In this document: positions 1 through 8,451 of the stretch, piece by piece
Layout of the letters: each line of letters begins with the position of its first letter
Position numbering within the stretch: position 1 is the first letter of the stretch
Assembly: GCA_964539095.1 (NCBI GenBank)
Contig: CAZIFL010000007.1
Span: 1-64,000 of the forward strand
Source: DAIPKP01 sp964539095
GTDB lineage: Bacteria; Synergistota; Synergistia; Synergistales; Aminiphilaceae
DNA length: 64,000 bases
Direction: 5' to 3'
The notes under the pieces: generated by a model
The model's input: the letters and a program-made list of their open reading frames with translations, nothing else
What the model was told of the DNA's origin: nothing
Database searches by the model: none
Position numbers and translations under genes: made by a program

Positions 1-2
1 AG

Positions 3-1229
3 TGGAACACGCGGAATAAGGGTTTCGGGCTGATGAGCCTTGTGATCGGCATGGCCATCATCGCCATTATCGGCGCAGGAATCATTGGGATGGTTGCCAA
101 AAGCAGCGAGTTTGCTGTGGCCTCTTCAGGGGTGCAGGAGACGGAGAAGATCTCGGATGTGGCCCGGAAGTGGTACAACCGGGATGCGAACGGGGACGGG
201 GTGCCTGACGGAGCATGGCCTACGGTGGCACAAATTCAGGGCTCGTACTACCCTGGTTGGGACGGACGGAACCCCTGGGGAAATGCTTACAACCTGACGG
301 TCTCCCCGGAGGGCATCTTGACCATCACCCAGACAGTGCCGGCGAAGTTCACGGCCATGTACACCAATCGGCTTTCCATGTCCTCCGCCTCCGGGAATGT
401 AATCACCTATCACGTCCCCCCTCCGGGAAGCTATACGGAGAATGCGGCCTTCGTACATCGCACGGGGGACACTATGGATTCCGGGGCGGAGATTCGTTTC
501 GCTGGAGCGGGCGGCAAGTTGACAGGTCTGAGGACTCAGGACATCGGGGCTCCTCTGGATGCGGTGAATGTGGAGTGGTACGACGTAGACGTGGAAGAGC
601 GGCTTGCAGAACTTCAGGGGCGGATTGAGGACGGCACTGTTATCGCAGGGCATGCGGCCTGGGCGGATAACGCACAGCATGCAAATCTCTCGGATCGCTC
701 GCTTAGGGCCGATTGGGCGGATACAACAAATTACGCTCTGAACGCGCTCTATGCAAACACTGCTGGCAGTGCCGGTTATGCAAATTCTGCGGGGACGGCG
801 ACCAATGCAACCAGGGCAAATACTGCTGGTAGGGCGGATACGGCGGGGAGAGCGGATACTGCGGCCAAAGCAGATTGGGCTAAGTTGGCAGAAAATGTTA
901 CAAATGTGCCTAATCCTCCTGTTCCCACAGGCACTCCGGGGGGTGGGACTGATTGGAGTGCCACGGCTACGAGTGGGAATTCCATTGTAGTACGTGTATT
1001 TAATAACAGCTCCACAAGTCTAACGTTCGAGCTTGCCCCTTCTGATTCTTCTTTCAGCAAAAGGACTTTAACCTTGGCCGCGGGAAAAGACAATTCGGCT
1101 GTTTTTGGTGGCTGTACTGATTCCAATTGCATAACGAAGTCTCTCTCAATTGCCATCACGTGCACGAAGGACAGTTCTAAAAAAAACGTTTCTGGAACCT
1201 ATCTAACTCGCTCCACGAGCAACAACTAA
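3..1229 (+). CDS. PilV-like pilin / tip adhesin with tail-fibre-like repeats (5' partial)
   Basis: The frame is open to the left edge, so the first codons are missing. It begins WNTRNKGFGLMSLV: a prepilin-type site (cleavage after KG) followed by a hydrophobic helix. The usual Glu at +5 is Ser, which suggests a minor pilin or a PilV/shufflon-type protein rather than a major pilin. The next ~150 residues (GDGVPDG, GWDGRNPWGN) resemble the globular part of type IVb or PilV pilins. Roughly residues 205-290 are six-residue repeats of the ADTAGR / ANTAGS type, as found in phage tail fibres and trimeric adhesins. A Ser/Thr-rich C-terminal domain with two Cys follows (GCTDSNC). The family call is by motif only. 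Export by a type IV pilus or the type II system at 49-59 kb is inference. Confidence 0.65.
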   Translation, partial: WNTRNKGFGLMSLVIGMAIIAIIGAGIIGMVAKSSEFAVASSGVQETEKISDVARKWYNRDANGDGVPDGAWPTVAQIQGSYYPGWDGRNPWGNAYNLTVSPEGILTITQTVPAKFTAMYTNRLSMSSASGNVITYHVPPPGSYTENAAFVHRTGDTMDSGAEIRFAGAGGKLTGLRTQDIGAPLDAVNVEWYDVDVEERLAELQGRIEDGTVIAGHAAWADNAQHANLSDRSLRADWADTTNYALNALYANTAGSAGYANSAGTATNATRANTAGRADTAGRADTAAKADWAKLAENVTNVPNPPVPTGTPGGGTDWSATATSGNSIVVRVFNNSSTSLTFELAPSDSSFSKRTLTLAAGKDNSAVFGGCTDSNCITKSLSIAITCTKDSSKKNVSGTYLTRSTSNN

Positions 1230-1251
1230 AGAACTCGCACAGACAAAAGAG

Positions 1252-1285
1252 AAGAGGAGCCTTTTCACAAGGCCCCTCTTTTCTT
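1252..1285. terminator. bidirectional Rho-independent terminator
   Basis: Arms AAGAGGAGCC (1252-1261) and GGCCCCTCTT (1271-1280) pair with one mismatch and are followed by TTTC. The hairpin lies between the convergent pilin and peptidase genes and can serve both. Confidence 0.75.
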
Positions 1286-1317
1286 ATGTCTTACTCAATA
1301 TATACCTGTCCAACCGC

Positions 1318-2466
1318 CTATTTCTTCCCCTTCTTCATCATGACCACTGTAAGGGGGATGAGGAGAAGGAGTGCCGGGAAGTTGTGGATTCCTACCGTAC
1401 ACCCGCCTCCTCCGCCGCTTGCACCGGCATTTCCGGGAACGGGAGTCGGGGTTGCAGGATCTGGGGTTACGGAAGATCCGGGAATGCAACGGTTCGCTTC
1501 GGGGACCGTGGAGATGTAGAGATCCTCGTCTTCGCCGTTCCAGCAGGAAAGGAGACAATATCCATCCCAACAGCGATTTTCAGGAAGTACGATAAGGTTT
1601 GCCGCTTCCCGCAAAAGCCCCGTTACACCGCAGAACTCTGCCAATCCCCAAATGTCGTTTGCTTGATCCGAAAAATTATCATGACGAGGGAGTGTTCTGA
1701 AAAACGCGGTAGAAACATTCTTGGATCGAATCTCTCGCAGAATTTCCAAAAGTTTGTCAGGATTCGCAAGCTGTTCTTTAGGTCCACCGCATCTACCTCC
1801 GAAAGAGTAGAAGCTTATAATTTCTTCCTGATGATAACGCTCAAAATCAGCCGCCACTCCAGGGCTCTCAATCAGCCATTCCAGCCATCTCTTAGCCATC
1901 ATAACTGTAGCCTGTTCAGAATTTCCTAGCACCCTCTCCGTCAACCCAGCAAAGCAAGACATGGTTTCAATATTCCCTGCATAGCAAGACCCGAGCAACG
2001 TAACATCAAGCTTCGCCCCTCCAAGGACTCCCACAGCCTCCTGTACCATGGCAGAGACCTCATTTAAGGTATACCCTCCTGCGTTTTTCCATCCCGAGCC
2101 GTGATTTGGAACCCAGTACAGGATAACAGGAGCATCCAAGCCGCTAATATTCTGTCCGGCCAAAAACTGTGCCAGGGTCTCCTCGTCCTCGTTGATAATG
2201 AGATCCACCTTGGCTTCCTGGGCCTGATTTCGTACCTCATCAATGTCTTCCCACAGGACATCCAAGCGCCCCCACCACAACAACGTCCCATTCTCCCCCG
2301 CCACGGCAGGAGAAACAAATCCAGAACCGCCAATTCCGCAAAGTATGATATAAAGCCCCAGACAAAGCACAGCCACCGCAGTGCGCAGTCTTCCAAACTC
2401 CCCAGGCTCTCCAGCCTTTTCAAACTTTTCAAACTTCCCCAGAAGTCCGTTTCTTTCCTTCTTCAT
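1318..2466 (-). CDS. Clostripain-like (C11 / caspase-fold) cysteine peptidase with Synergist-CTERM anchor
   Basis: Likely a surface-anchored cysteine peptidase. I start it at the ATG at 2466 (382 aa): GGAAAGGTG lies 6 nt upstream. The frame stays open to 2592 but has no ribosome site there. The basic N-terminus and hydrophobic stretch at residues ~28-57 look like a signal peptide ending near AVAG. WVPNHGSGW (His122) and LLGSCYAGNIE (Cys161) match the His/Cys dyad of clostripain-type clan CD peptidases. After a Pro/Thr linker the C-terminus reads GGGGGC, then a hydrophobic helix, then MKKGKK: the Synergist-CTERM pattern. It ends at the shared terminator at 1252-1285. Substrate unknown. Confidence 0.7.
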   Translation of the reverse strand: MKKERNGLLGKFEKFEKAGEPGEFGRLRTAVAVLCLGLYIILCGIGGSGFVSPAVAGENGTLLWWGRLDVLWEDIDEVRNQAQEAKVDLIINEDEETLAQFLAGQNISGLDAPVILYWVPNHGSGWKNAGGYTLNEVSAMVQEAVGVLGGAKLDVTLLGSCYAGNIETMSCFAGLTERVLGNSEQATVMMAKRWLEWLIESPGVAADFERYHQEEIISFYSFGGRCGGPKEQLANPDKLLEILREIRSKNVSTAFFRTLPRHDNFSDQANDIWGLAEFCGVTGLLREAANLIVLPENRCWDGYCLLSCWNGEDEDLYISTVPEANRCIPGSSVTPDPATPTPVPGNAGASGGGGGCTVGIHNFPALLLLIPLTVVMMKKGKK

Positions 2467-2595
2467 GCACATCACCTTTCCTTTCCTATCTATCGTATCT
2501 ATCCTTCCACGCGCACGATGAGAGCGCAGCCCCTTTCTCAAAATCCACAGGAAAAACATCTGCTTGCAAACTTGATCCCCATCAAAAACCAAATG

Positions 2596-3576
2596 TTATC
2601 CCCCGGAAATGCCTGTCAGGGAGAGTATCCGGCTTCGGAAATCCTGGTAGGCTCCCCCCTCCTGGGACTGGATATCTGCAAGCTGGAAAAACATATCCGT
2701 GGTGGGGGATTCCTTCTTTGCCATCTCAAGATCCATGTTTTTCACGTTTACCACAGTCCAGCACTCCACAAATCCTCTTCCCCTTGCCTTCCGGTGGCTC
2801 TTTTCCGCTTCTCCTATCCGGTTATGGATATTCGAGAAATCCTCCCCACCCTTAACTTCTATGGCAATGATGTTCCTGAACCGGTTTTTACCAATCTCTT
2901 CCAGGATGACGATATCAGGATCCGGGGCAAATTCGATGAGCACCTTTCTCCCTGCGGCATTTTTGAGTTCTATACTGCGGGGAGAAAACTCCTGCACCGC
3001 ATGCGCCACTATGAGATGGATCGCATGGAAAACCTCCTTAATGGCAACTGCTCCTTTTTTGACATTCGCACCTCCTCTCAGTTGAGGCCCTACCGTGAGA
3101 AGCGTCAGGTCATCGAGAATTTTACGACTGATCCTCTCCACCCCGATCCCTTCCAGCAACCATGATGCACTTGCGATCAGTTCCCTGCACAATGCCGGAA
3201 GCAAATTCCTGTTGGAGTTCGACAACCTTCCGTTCGTCTCAAGAGTCTTGAAAACCGAAAGCCCCAGAGAGGACGAATAGAACTCCTTTTGACTAAAACC
3301 CAGAAGAAGCCGATAGTATCCGAGAAGACGAGGATTTTCCTCTAAAAGACAAGGAACGGAATATACCAGCTCTCCCCGGAGTCCGCATCGTGCGAGATCC
3401 TGCAAGTGCTCATGAGGAACATACTCTGAAAGCTGCTGATCTATCGTGGCAATAGACATCCTTCGAACGGTTTCTCCCAAAGCTTCCTGAAGAAAGTTGC
3501 TCCGGATTTCCTCCAGCATGGATGCAAAATCAACCTGAAGCCGAGGAACAGGAACGGATACTTTGGAAGAACTCAT
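2596..3576 (-). CDS. XcyI/Cfr9I-type restriction endonuclease (probable CCCGGG specificity)
   Basis: 326 aa, close to the length of XcyI-family enzymes. The N-terminus (VPVPRLQVDFASMLEEIR) and the core (FAPDPDIVILEE ... IIAIEVKGGED) fit that family. Asp221 and Glu240-x-Lys242 form a PD-(D/E)XK active site. The ATG at 3576 overlaps the methylase stop as ATGA. The frame is open further upstream but that part only shadows the methylase. The methylase is therefore translated first and the endonuclease second, the protective order. CCCGGG as target is inferred from the family and the partner methylase. Confidence 0.8.
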   Translation of the reverse strand: MSSSKVSVPVPRLQVDFASMLEEIRSNFLQEALGETVRRMSIATIDQQLSEYVPHEHLQDLARCGLRGELVYSVPCLLEENPRLLGYYRLLLGFSQKEFYSSSLGLSVFKTLETNGRLSNSNRNLLPALCRELIASASWLLEGIGVERISRKILDDLTLLTVGPQLRGGANVKKGAVAIKEVFHAIHLIVAHAVQEFSPRSIELKNAAGRKVLIEFAPDPDIVILEEIGKNRFRNIIAIEVKGGEDFSNIHNRIGEAEKSHRKARGRGFVECWTVVNVKNMDLEMAKKESPTTDMFFQLADIQSQEGGAYQDFRSRILSLTGISGG

Positions 3577-4445
3577 CCTGCCACCCGGACAATGTGCCCT
3601 TCCTGTGCATGAAGCCGATCCGCCGCTATGCTGACATATTCGGGGTTCAGCTCTATCCCCACGTACTTTCTCCCCTGTTCCTGACAGACGACTCCTACAG
3701 TGCCTGATCCAAAGAAAGGATCCAAGACATAGTCCCCAGGATTCGAAGAGACGAGGACGCAAGGCTCTATGAGCTTCGGAGGGAATGTTGCAAAGTGAGC
3801 CTCTGGAAAGGGGTGAGTATTTACGTCCCATACGCTCCTGCGGTTTCGGAGTTTCCCGTTTGTTCCGATTTCCTTGATAGCTTCCTGGTTGTACAGGTAT
3901 CTCTCGGACTTGGTAAGCATGAAAAGGTACTCATGTGCACGGGTGGGTCTGTCTTTGACGCTTTCCGGCATGGCGTTGGGTTTGTGCCAAATGATATCGC
4001 TCCGGAGATACCATCCGTCGTCCTGCAACGCAAAGGCCAGTCTCCAGGGGATTCCCTGTAAATCTTTGGGTTTCAGCCCCTCGGGGGTATTTGGTCGGAT
4101 GGACATGGCTCTGGCAGGGTTCTTTTTGTCCGTTGCACGGTATCCCCGGTTCCCGCTCGTATATCCGTCACCGATGTTGAGCCATAGGGTGCCGTCATTT
4201 CGAAGCACTCTCTTGACCTCCCTGAAGATGGAGACCAGTTGTCCCACAAATTGCGGCAAGGTTTGTTCCAACCCGATCTGCCCCTTGATCCCATAATCCC
4301 GAAGTCCCCAATACGGTGGGGAGGTGACTACACACTGTACGGATTCCGAAGGCAGTATCCTGAGTGCGTTCAGCGAATCTCCCTCAAGGATGACTGATTC
4401 GGAAAGGTTTATTTTTTCAGGCGGCTCTATTTTTTTGTACAGCAT
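3573..4445 (-). CDS. SPPY-type (N4-cytosine) DNA methyltransferase, M.XcyI/M.Cfr9I-like
   Basis: 290 aa from the ATG at 4445, with GGGGAGG 6-7 nt upstream; a GTG at 4451 abuts that site and is less likely. Motif IV TSPPYWGLRDYG is at residues 41-52. The AdoMet-binding motif I DPFFGSGTVG is near residue 240. This order is typical of beta-class amino-methyltransferases, and SPPY favours N4-cytosine. It should methylate the site cut by the downstream endonuclease. CCCGGG occurs repeatedly in this window (for example near 9189 and 9915), so protection is needed. Confidence 0.85.
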   Translation of the reverse strand: MLYKKIEPPEKINLSESVILEGDSLNALRILPSESVQCVVTSPPYWGLRDYGIKGQIGLEQTLPQFVGQLVSIFREVKRVLRNDGTLWLNIGDGYTSGNRGYRATDKKNPARAMSIRPNTPEGLKPKDLQGIPWRLAFALQDDGWYLRSDIIWHKPNAMPESVKDRPTRAHEYLFMLTKSERYLYNQEAIKEIGTNGKLRNRRSVWDVNTHPFPEAHFATFPPKLIEPCVLVSSNPGDYVLDPFFGSGTVGVVCQEQGRKYVGIELNPEYVSIAADRLHAQEGHIVRVAG

Positions 4446-4579
4446 TGGCACCCTCCCCTTCCTCGCCTCTCATACGCCTCATATACTTCCTTACGGGTCC
4501 CCAAAATCTTCTTTCGCGTCCAGTGGTCATCCCAGGAGCACAAAATTCCTTCCCCAGGATCAGCAAATTTTTCTTTCAA
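4427..4579 (-). CDS. possible 50-aa ORF overlapping the methylase start
   Basis: A short frame from a TTG at 4579 reads KEKFADPGEG...CSWDDHWTRKK...EAYERRGRGGCQCC and stops inside the methylase start. It may be a leader, a small control protein or a relic. No family is recognised and no good ribosome site is seen. It is listed because its composition is unlike a random frame. Confidence 0.25.
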   Translation of the reverse strand: MKEKFADPGEGILCSWDDHWTRKKILGTRKEVYEAYERRGRGGCQCCTKK

Positions 4580-4671
4580 AATCTAATGGTATCACAGGAC
4601 ATTCAAAATGTCATTCCTTCGGGATTTCCGTTCCAGGGGAGGCCTGTTGCACCACTCACACTGCCGCACTC

Positions 4672-4836
4672 CTATCCCTCCCCCAAATCCTTTTCCTCAT
4701 ACTCGCAGTTCGTGGTGAAGATGGTCTGCTGTTCGTTCAGGTAGCGACTATTGATGAGAGCGTACATGCGTTCGGACATGAACCTCGATGGATTAGCCTT
4801 TCCGAAATCATCCAGCACCAGGACCTCTGCCTTTTC
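4672..4836 (-). pseudogene. remnant of a DnaC/IstB-like ATPase (helicase-loader type)
   Basis: Between stops at 4837-4839 and 4672-4674 the minus strand encodes 54 codons including AEVLVLDDFGKANPSRFMSE, then MYALINSRY and TIFTTNCEYEEKD. This is the Walker B, box VII and sensor-1 region (LDD-G...INxRY...TTN) of DnaC-type ATPases. There is no start, Walker A or N-terminal half. It looks like the debris of a phage or transposon replication gene next to the restriction genes. The rest of 4446-4913 holds only the short ORF and the promoter listed here. Confidence 0.6.
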
Positions 4837-4860
4837 TTAAAAAGAAAACCTCGCTTTTCC

Positions 4861-4888
4861 TTGACACAGGAACTCATTGTGCTAGTCT
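4861..4888 (+). promoter_or_regulatory. sigma-70 type promoter for the C69 dipeptidase
   Basis: TTGACA (4861-4866), 16 nt, then TAGTCT (4883-4888). The transcript would start about 20 nt before the GGGG ribosome site of the dipeptidase. Confidence 0.45.
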
Positions 4889-4913
4889 CCTCTTCAGAAA
4901 GGGGTTGATTTAC

Positions 4914-6299
4914 TTGAGTAAATCAAGGCTTTGCAAAAGTTTTTCAGGAGTTCTTTTGGTGTTTGTCCTGGCTGTTCAGGGGTTTGCATGCACCACCATC
5001 ATTGTGGGAAAAGATCTGACGGAAAATGGCACAGTGCTGATGGGCCACAACGAGGAACTGGGAGATTACAGTGCCCAGCATTACGTCTATCGCCCTGCGG
5101 CGCTGCACGAAAAAGGCACAATTCTGAAGACTCCGAACGCCGAAGTTCCCCAGGTGGAAAAAACCTACGCCTACAATGCCACGGTAATCTTCGACAAAAC
5201 GTACATCCCCGGGGAGATCACGAGCGGCATGAACGAGAATTTTGTGGTCATCGGAAATAACCTGGCATACCAGAGAGATGATGTAAGGCCCTGGCCATCG
5301 GAAGGACGCATGATCTGGACGGACTACGCCCAGATAGCCCTCGAAAGGGCAAAAACCGCCAGGGAAGCAGTACAAATTATCGGAGATCTCGCCCAAGGAT
5401 ATAAGCATTGGGGACCGGGAACCATGTTCGGCGTAGCGGACCCGAACGAAGGATGGTTCATTGAGATCACCCAGGAAGGCCAGTGGGTAGCGGAAAGAGT
5501 ACCGGATGATGCCGTGGGGGTGCGGGCCAATACGTACAGGATCAGGGTGGTAGATTTCGATGCCCCCGAAAGATTCATGTTCTCCCCGGATCTCGTGAAG
5601 TACGCCGAGGAAAAGGGATGGTACTCCCCCTCGGAAGGTGATTTTGATTTCCAGAAAATCTATGCAGATCCCGAAAGGGCGGCAAATCCCTATAATGAAA
5701 GGCGTCATTGGCGGGTGGAAACGGTTCTCGGAGAAAAGACCTCCCCTATCACTGCCAAGGATCTTCAGGATATTCTCCGGGATCATTACGAAGGAACGGA
5801 ATACGATCTTACCGGGGGATACGCCTCGGGTTCTCCTCTGGAAACGACAGAACGGACTATTGATCGCCTGCAAACCGAGGTGAGTGTGATCTTTGAGTTA
5901 CGGAACTCTCTGCCCGTGGGCCTGGGCGGCCTGAGCTGGCGTGCCATGGGAACCCCTTCCACAAGCGTTTACATACCCTGGTACTTTGCCTCCACAGATA
6001 TTCCCAAGGAGTACCAAACCGGCAGCAACGAGTTCACCCCGGAATCCGCCTATTGGGCCTTCCGGACCCTTTCAGAAAAGGTCAATGCAAGCTACGGGGA
6101 AAGGATCATCCCCGTGAGGAAAGCCTGGGGGGAGTTCGAGGAACGGCACTATGATTACCGCAGAGACTTAGAAAAGCTCTCCGCAAAGATATACGAAAAA
6201 GACCCGGAAATGGCAAAAGCCCTTCTTGCCAAATATACCAGTTTCCTCGCCGAAAAAGCCCTTCATGAAGCAGAAGATCTAACAGCCTCGCTTCAGTAA
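4914..6299 (+). CDS. Secreted C69-family dipeptidase (PepD-type Ntn hydrolase)
   Basis: Hydrolyses dipeptides or amide bonds, probably outside the cytoplasm. TTG at 4914 is chosen because GGGG at 4901-4904 then has 9-nt spacing; a TTG at 4905 abuts it. A signal peptide (LLVFVLAVQGFA) precedes CTTIIVGKDLTENGTVLMGHNEE, in which the first Cys is the N-terminal nucleophile exposed by processing, the hallmark of family C69 (formerly U34). The length of 461 aa is normal. Other family blocks are NLAYQRDDVRPWPSEGRM and FRTLSEKVNASYGE. It fits a peptide-fermenting life style. Confidence 0.85.
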   Translation: MSKSRLCKSFSGVLLVFVLAVQGFACTTIIVGKDLTENGTVLMGHNEELGDYSAQHYVYRPAALHEKGTILKTPNAEVPQVEKTYAYNATVIFDKTYIPGEITSGMNENFVVIGNNLAYQRDDVRPWPSEGRMIWTDYAQIALERAKTAREAVQIIGDLAQGYKHWGPGTMFGVADPNEGWFIEITQEGQWVAERVPDDAVGVRANTYRIRVVDFDAPERFMFSPDLVKYAEEKGWYSPSEGDFDFQKIYADPERAANPYNERRHWRVETVLGEKTSPITAKDLQDILRDHYEGTEYDLTGGYASGSPLETTERTIDRLQTEVSVIFELRNSLPVGLGGLSWRAMGTPSTSVYIPWYFASTDIPKEYQTGSNEFTPESAYWAFRTLSEKVNASYGERIIPVRKAWGEFEERHYDYRRDLEKLSAKIYEKDPEMAKALLAKYTSFLAEKALHEAEDLTASLQ

Positions 6300-6305
6300 A
6301 GATCC

Positions 6306-6516
6306 TCTCAAGAAGTGTAAGGCCACAGGATCCGTTTCTCTGGCACTGCGAGCTGCGGGCTTTTCAAGGAACCTACCTTCCTGGCAGGGCAGGGGGCGCT
6401 GGCTCTCTCGCCCCGGAGAGGCCTCGGTGGAAGTATTGGGAGACCGGAAGGATATCACGGGAATTAAGGTCGGTGGCGGAGGCGTCACGGTTTTTCGGGG
6501 AGAACTCATGATGTAG
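6306..6516 (+). pseudogene. C-terminal remnant of a DapF/PhzF-superfamily isomerase
   Basis: A 70-codon frame with no start reads KATGSVSLALRAAGF, then SRPGEASVEV and GIKVGGGGVTVFRGELMM before TAG. The TGS turn, the RPGEASVEV strand and VGG.gVTVF.GEL resemble the second half of PhzF/PrpF/DapF-fold isomerases. The N-terminal half is gone. Bases 6517-6558 are AT-rich and hold the ribosome site of the next gene. Confidence 0.45.
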
Positions 6517-6558
6517 TAAAAGTTTTATATTAAAAATAACGAAGGGAAGGGACTGCCC

Positions 6559-7356
6559 TTGGGGATGTCCTTGGTGTTGTTTTTGATCTCCGTGGTGGGA
6601 GGATTTTTTTCCGGCCTCCTTGGGGTGGGGGGCGCGGTGCTGCTGATCCCCCTTATGTTTGCCGTGCCCCCGCTGGTGGGAGCAGGAGCGCTGACCATGC
6701 ATCAGATCTCCGGTCTCTCCATGATACAGGTTCTCTTTTCCTCCGTTACGGGCTCTCTCACGCATATGCACAACGAGCTGCTGCACCAGAAAACCGTCCT
6801 GAGCATCGGTATTCCCATGGGTCTTGCGGCCTTTGGAGGAGCCTGGGCCTCTCGGATTATGTCCGAGGAAATGCTGCTTCTCATCTTCGGAATCCTCGTA
6901 CTTATCGCTTTTATCATGCTCTTGCATGACCGTGAAAACATGGGTTCCGAAGCGGGAACGTACACGTTCAGACTCCTCCCTTCCATCGCGTGCGGAGGCT
7001 GTGTTGGCTTTTTATCTGGCGTGGTTGGGACAGGGGGCGGCTTTATCCTGATCCCCATGATGATAAAATTTTTAAAAATTCCCCTGAAGCTCGCAGTGGG
7101 TTCCAGCCTGGGGATCCTCTTTATCGGTGCCCTCTTTGGCTCCGCAGCTAAAATGCTTACTGCACAGATTGATTTTTTTTATCTTCTGCCGGTTCTTCTC
7201 GGATCCATCCCCTCTTCCTTTGCCGGGGCCATGGTAAGCAAAAAAATTGCACCCTCCCGGTTGCACCGCACTCTTTTGTCTCTGTTACTTCTTATCCTTC
7301 TCAAAACGTGGTACGACCTTTTCAAAATCCTCTCTTCCCACATGACAGCACCATAA
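6559..7356 (+). CDS. TauE/SafE-family membrane permease
   Basis: 265 aa with about eight hydrophobic segments in two homologous halves. Each half has the glycine-rich signature of the family: FFSGLLGVGGAVLLIPLM near residue 15 and FLSGVVGTGGGFILIPMM near residue 150. Family members export sulfite, sulfoacetate or related anions, or move them inward; the substrate here cannot be told. TTG at 6559 has AAGGGAAGGGA with about 7-nt spacing; an ATG two codons later is the alternative. No partner gene sits beside it. Confidence 0.8.
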   Translation: MGMSLVLFLISVVGGFFSGLLGVGGAVLLIPLMFAVPPLVGAGALTMHQISGLSMIQVLFSSVTGSLTHMHNELLHQKTVLSIGIPMGLAAFGGAWASRIMSEEMLLLIFGILVLIAFIMLLHDRENMGSEAGTYTFRLLPSIACGGCVGFLSGVVGTGGGFILIPMMIKFLKIPLKLAVGSSLGILFIGALFGSAAKMLTAQIDFFYLLPVLLGSIPSSFAGAMVSKKIAPSRLHRTLLSLLLLILLKTWYDLFKILSSHMTAP

Positions 7357-7384
7357 AAAAACCACAACCCCTCTGACGTTCTGC

Positions 7385-7564
7385 TATAATAAAGGCATTC
7401 CACGGGGGAAACCCTTTTTCTGTCATTGCCTCTCTTCCGGTGCGGCCGAAGCGTCCACATCCAGGTAAGGCTCATAACAACATCACAGCAACCGCCCCGG
7501 ATCCGCTCTTGAGCACAGTTTTTTGAAGCAGTCAAATACTCTGAAAGGCAGGTGGGAAAGATTC
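7385..7564 (+). promoter_or_regulatory. possible -10 (TATAAT) and long leader of the next gene
   Basis: TATAAT at 7385-7390 is perfect but lacks a clear -35. If used, it gives a leader of about 170 nt with no ORF and no riboswitch or tRNA that I recognise. Confidence 0.3.
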
Positions 7565-8317
7565 ATGAGAAAACGGTTGGCATTGTTCGGATGGATTACG
7601 GTACTGGGATGCATGGTGGTATGGGGGCCTCTCCCGAAATGTGAAGCCGCAGGGTCCGTCTCTATGGCAAACACCCTGGAGAGCACGCGGAATCTTGATT
7701 TGAGCGAAATCCATGTCTCCCCCGCTATGGGAGAGGGAGCGCTACCCCTGGAAGACCCAAAATTCATGAGTCTTCTCCGAGCCAAGCTCCGTCTGGTCTA
7801 CTTCCTCCGCCTTCGGGAACCCGTGTATGAAGGAGAGCCACTTCCTGAAACCTACGACATGAGCACCTTTCTGGATTTTCTCGACTACAGCGGTTCCGTG
7901 AACATGGAGGGGGCCCCCTTCGATCTCGGAGACTTTATGGTTTTTCAAGTAATTCTCCCGCTGGAGCTGGAGCCCCTGGTTCGGGAGCTTCTGGTCTACT
8001 ACCACGCGGTAACCTCCCAGCCGGACTGGCGACAGAAGTTCAACATCATGCTCGAATCAGGCCCCTACGGCCCCTCCCTTCAGGAGGGAAGAATCTTCCG
8101 ATTGGCGGGATTTCCCCGAGTAAACGAGGATCCAGGCTATGCTAAAGCCCTTGCAGTGGAAGGGGCAGTAAGCCTCTATGAGTTCGATTCCTCCATCGAG
8201 GGGTGGCTCTACTCCTTCTGGCTTCGGCGGTATCAGGAGGGCTCCATGGAGACGGTACACAAGATCCTCAACTGGCTGAACCAGCGGCTTGATGAGGCGG
8301 AGCAGGCGGTGGGGTAG
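7565..8317 (+). CDS. Secreted protein of unknown function
   Basis: 250 aa from ATG 7565 (GGAAAG 4-5 nt upstream); the frame is open back to a TTG at 7523 without a ribosome site. Residues 1-29 form a signal peptide (RKRLALFGWITVLGC...KCEA|AG), so the mature protein is likely periplasmic or cell-surface. The rest is acidic and mixed alpha/beta with no known motif (LPLELEPLVRELLVYYHAV; a Trp/Tyr-rich WLYSFWLRRYQEG near the C-terminus). It is monocistronic: the terminator at 8391 follows it directly. Confidence 0.6.
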   Translation: MRKRLALFGWITVLGCMVVWGPLPKCEAAGSVSMANTLESTRNLDLSEIHVSPAMGEGALPLEDPKFMSLLRAKLRLVYFLRLREPVYEGEPLPETYDMSTFLDFLDYSGSVNMEGAPFDLGDFMVFQVILPLELEPLVRELLVYYHAVTSQPDWRQKFNIMLESGPYGPSLQEGRIFRLAGFPRVNEDPGYAKALAVEGAVSLYEFDSSIEGWLYSFWLRRYQEGSMETVHKILNWLNQRLDEAEQAVG

Positions 8318-8390
8318 AGTTAGCAATTAAAGGGCAGTAAAAAACAACCGCCAAAGCAGTAACGGCAGGCGTACGGAGTAAAAACAGGAA

Positions 8391-8430
8391 CCGGGGAGCA
8401 GGGCGTTTTCGCCTGCCCCCCGGTTTTTTT
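8391..8430 (+). terminator. Rho-independent terminator
   Basis: A strong GC stem (CCGGGGAGCAGGGCG / CGCCTGCCCCCCGG with small bulges) is closed by a TTTT loop and followed by TTTTTTT (8424-8430). Confidence 0.85.
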
Positions 8431-8451
8431 GTGGAGCTGCTTTTCGGCTTT

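Noticed and set aside
4324..4908. 194-codon plus-strand frame
   Set aside because: Antisense to the methylase and the DnaC relic; the minus-strand reading has recognisable motifs, this one has none.
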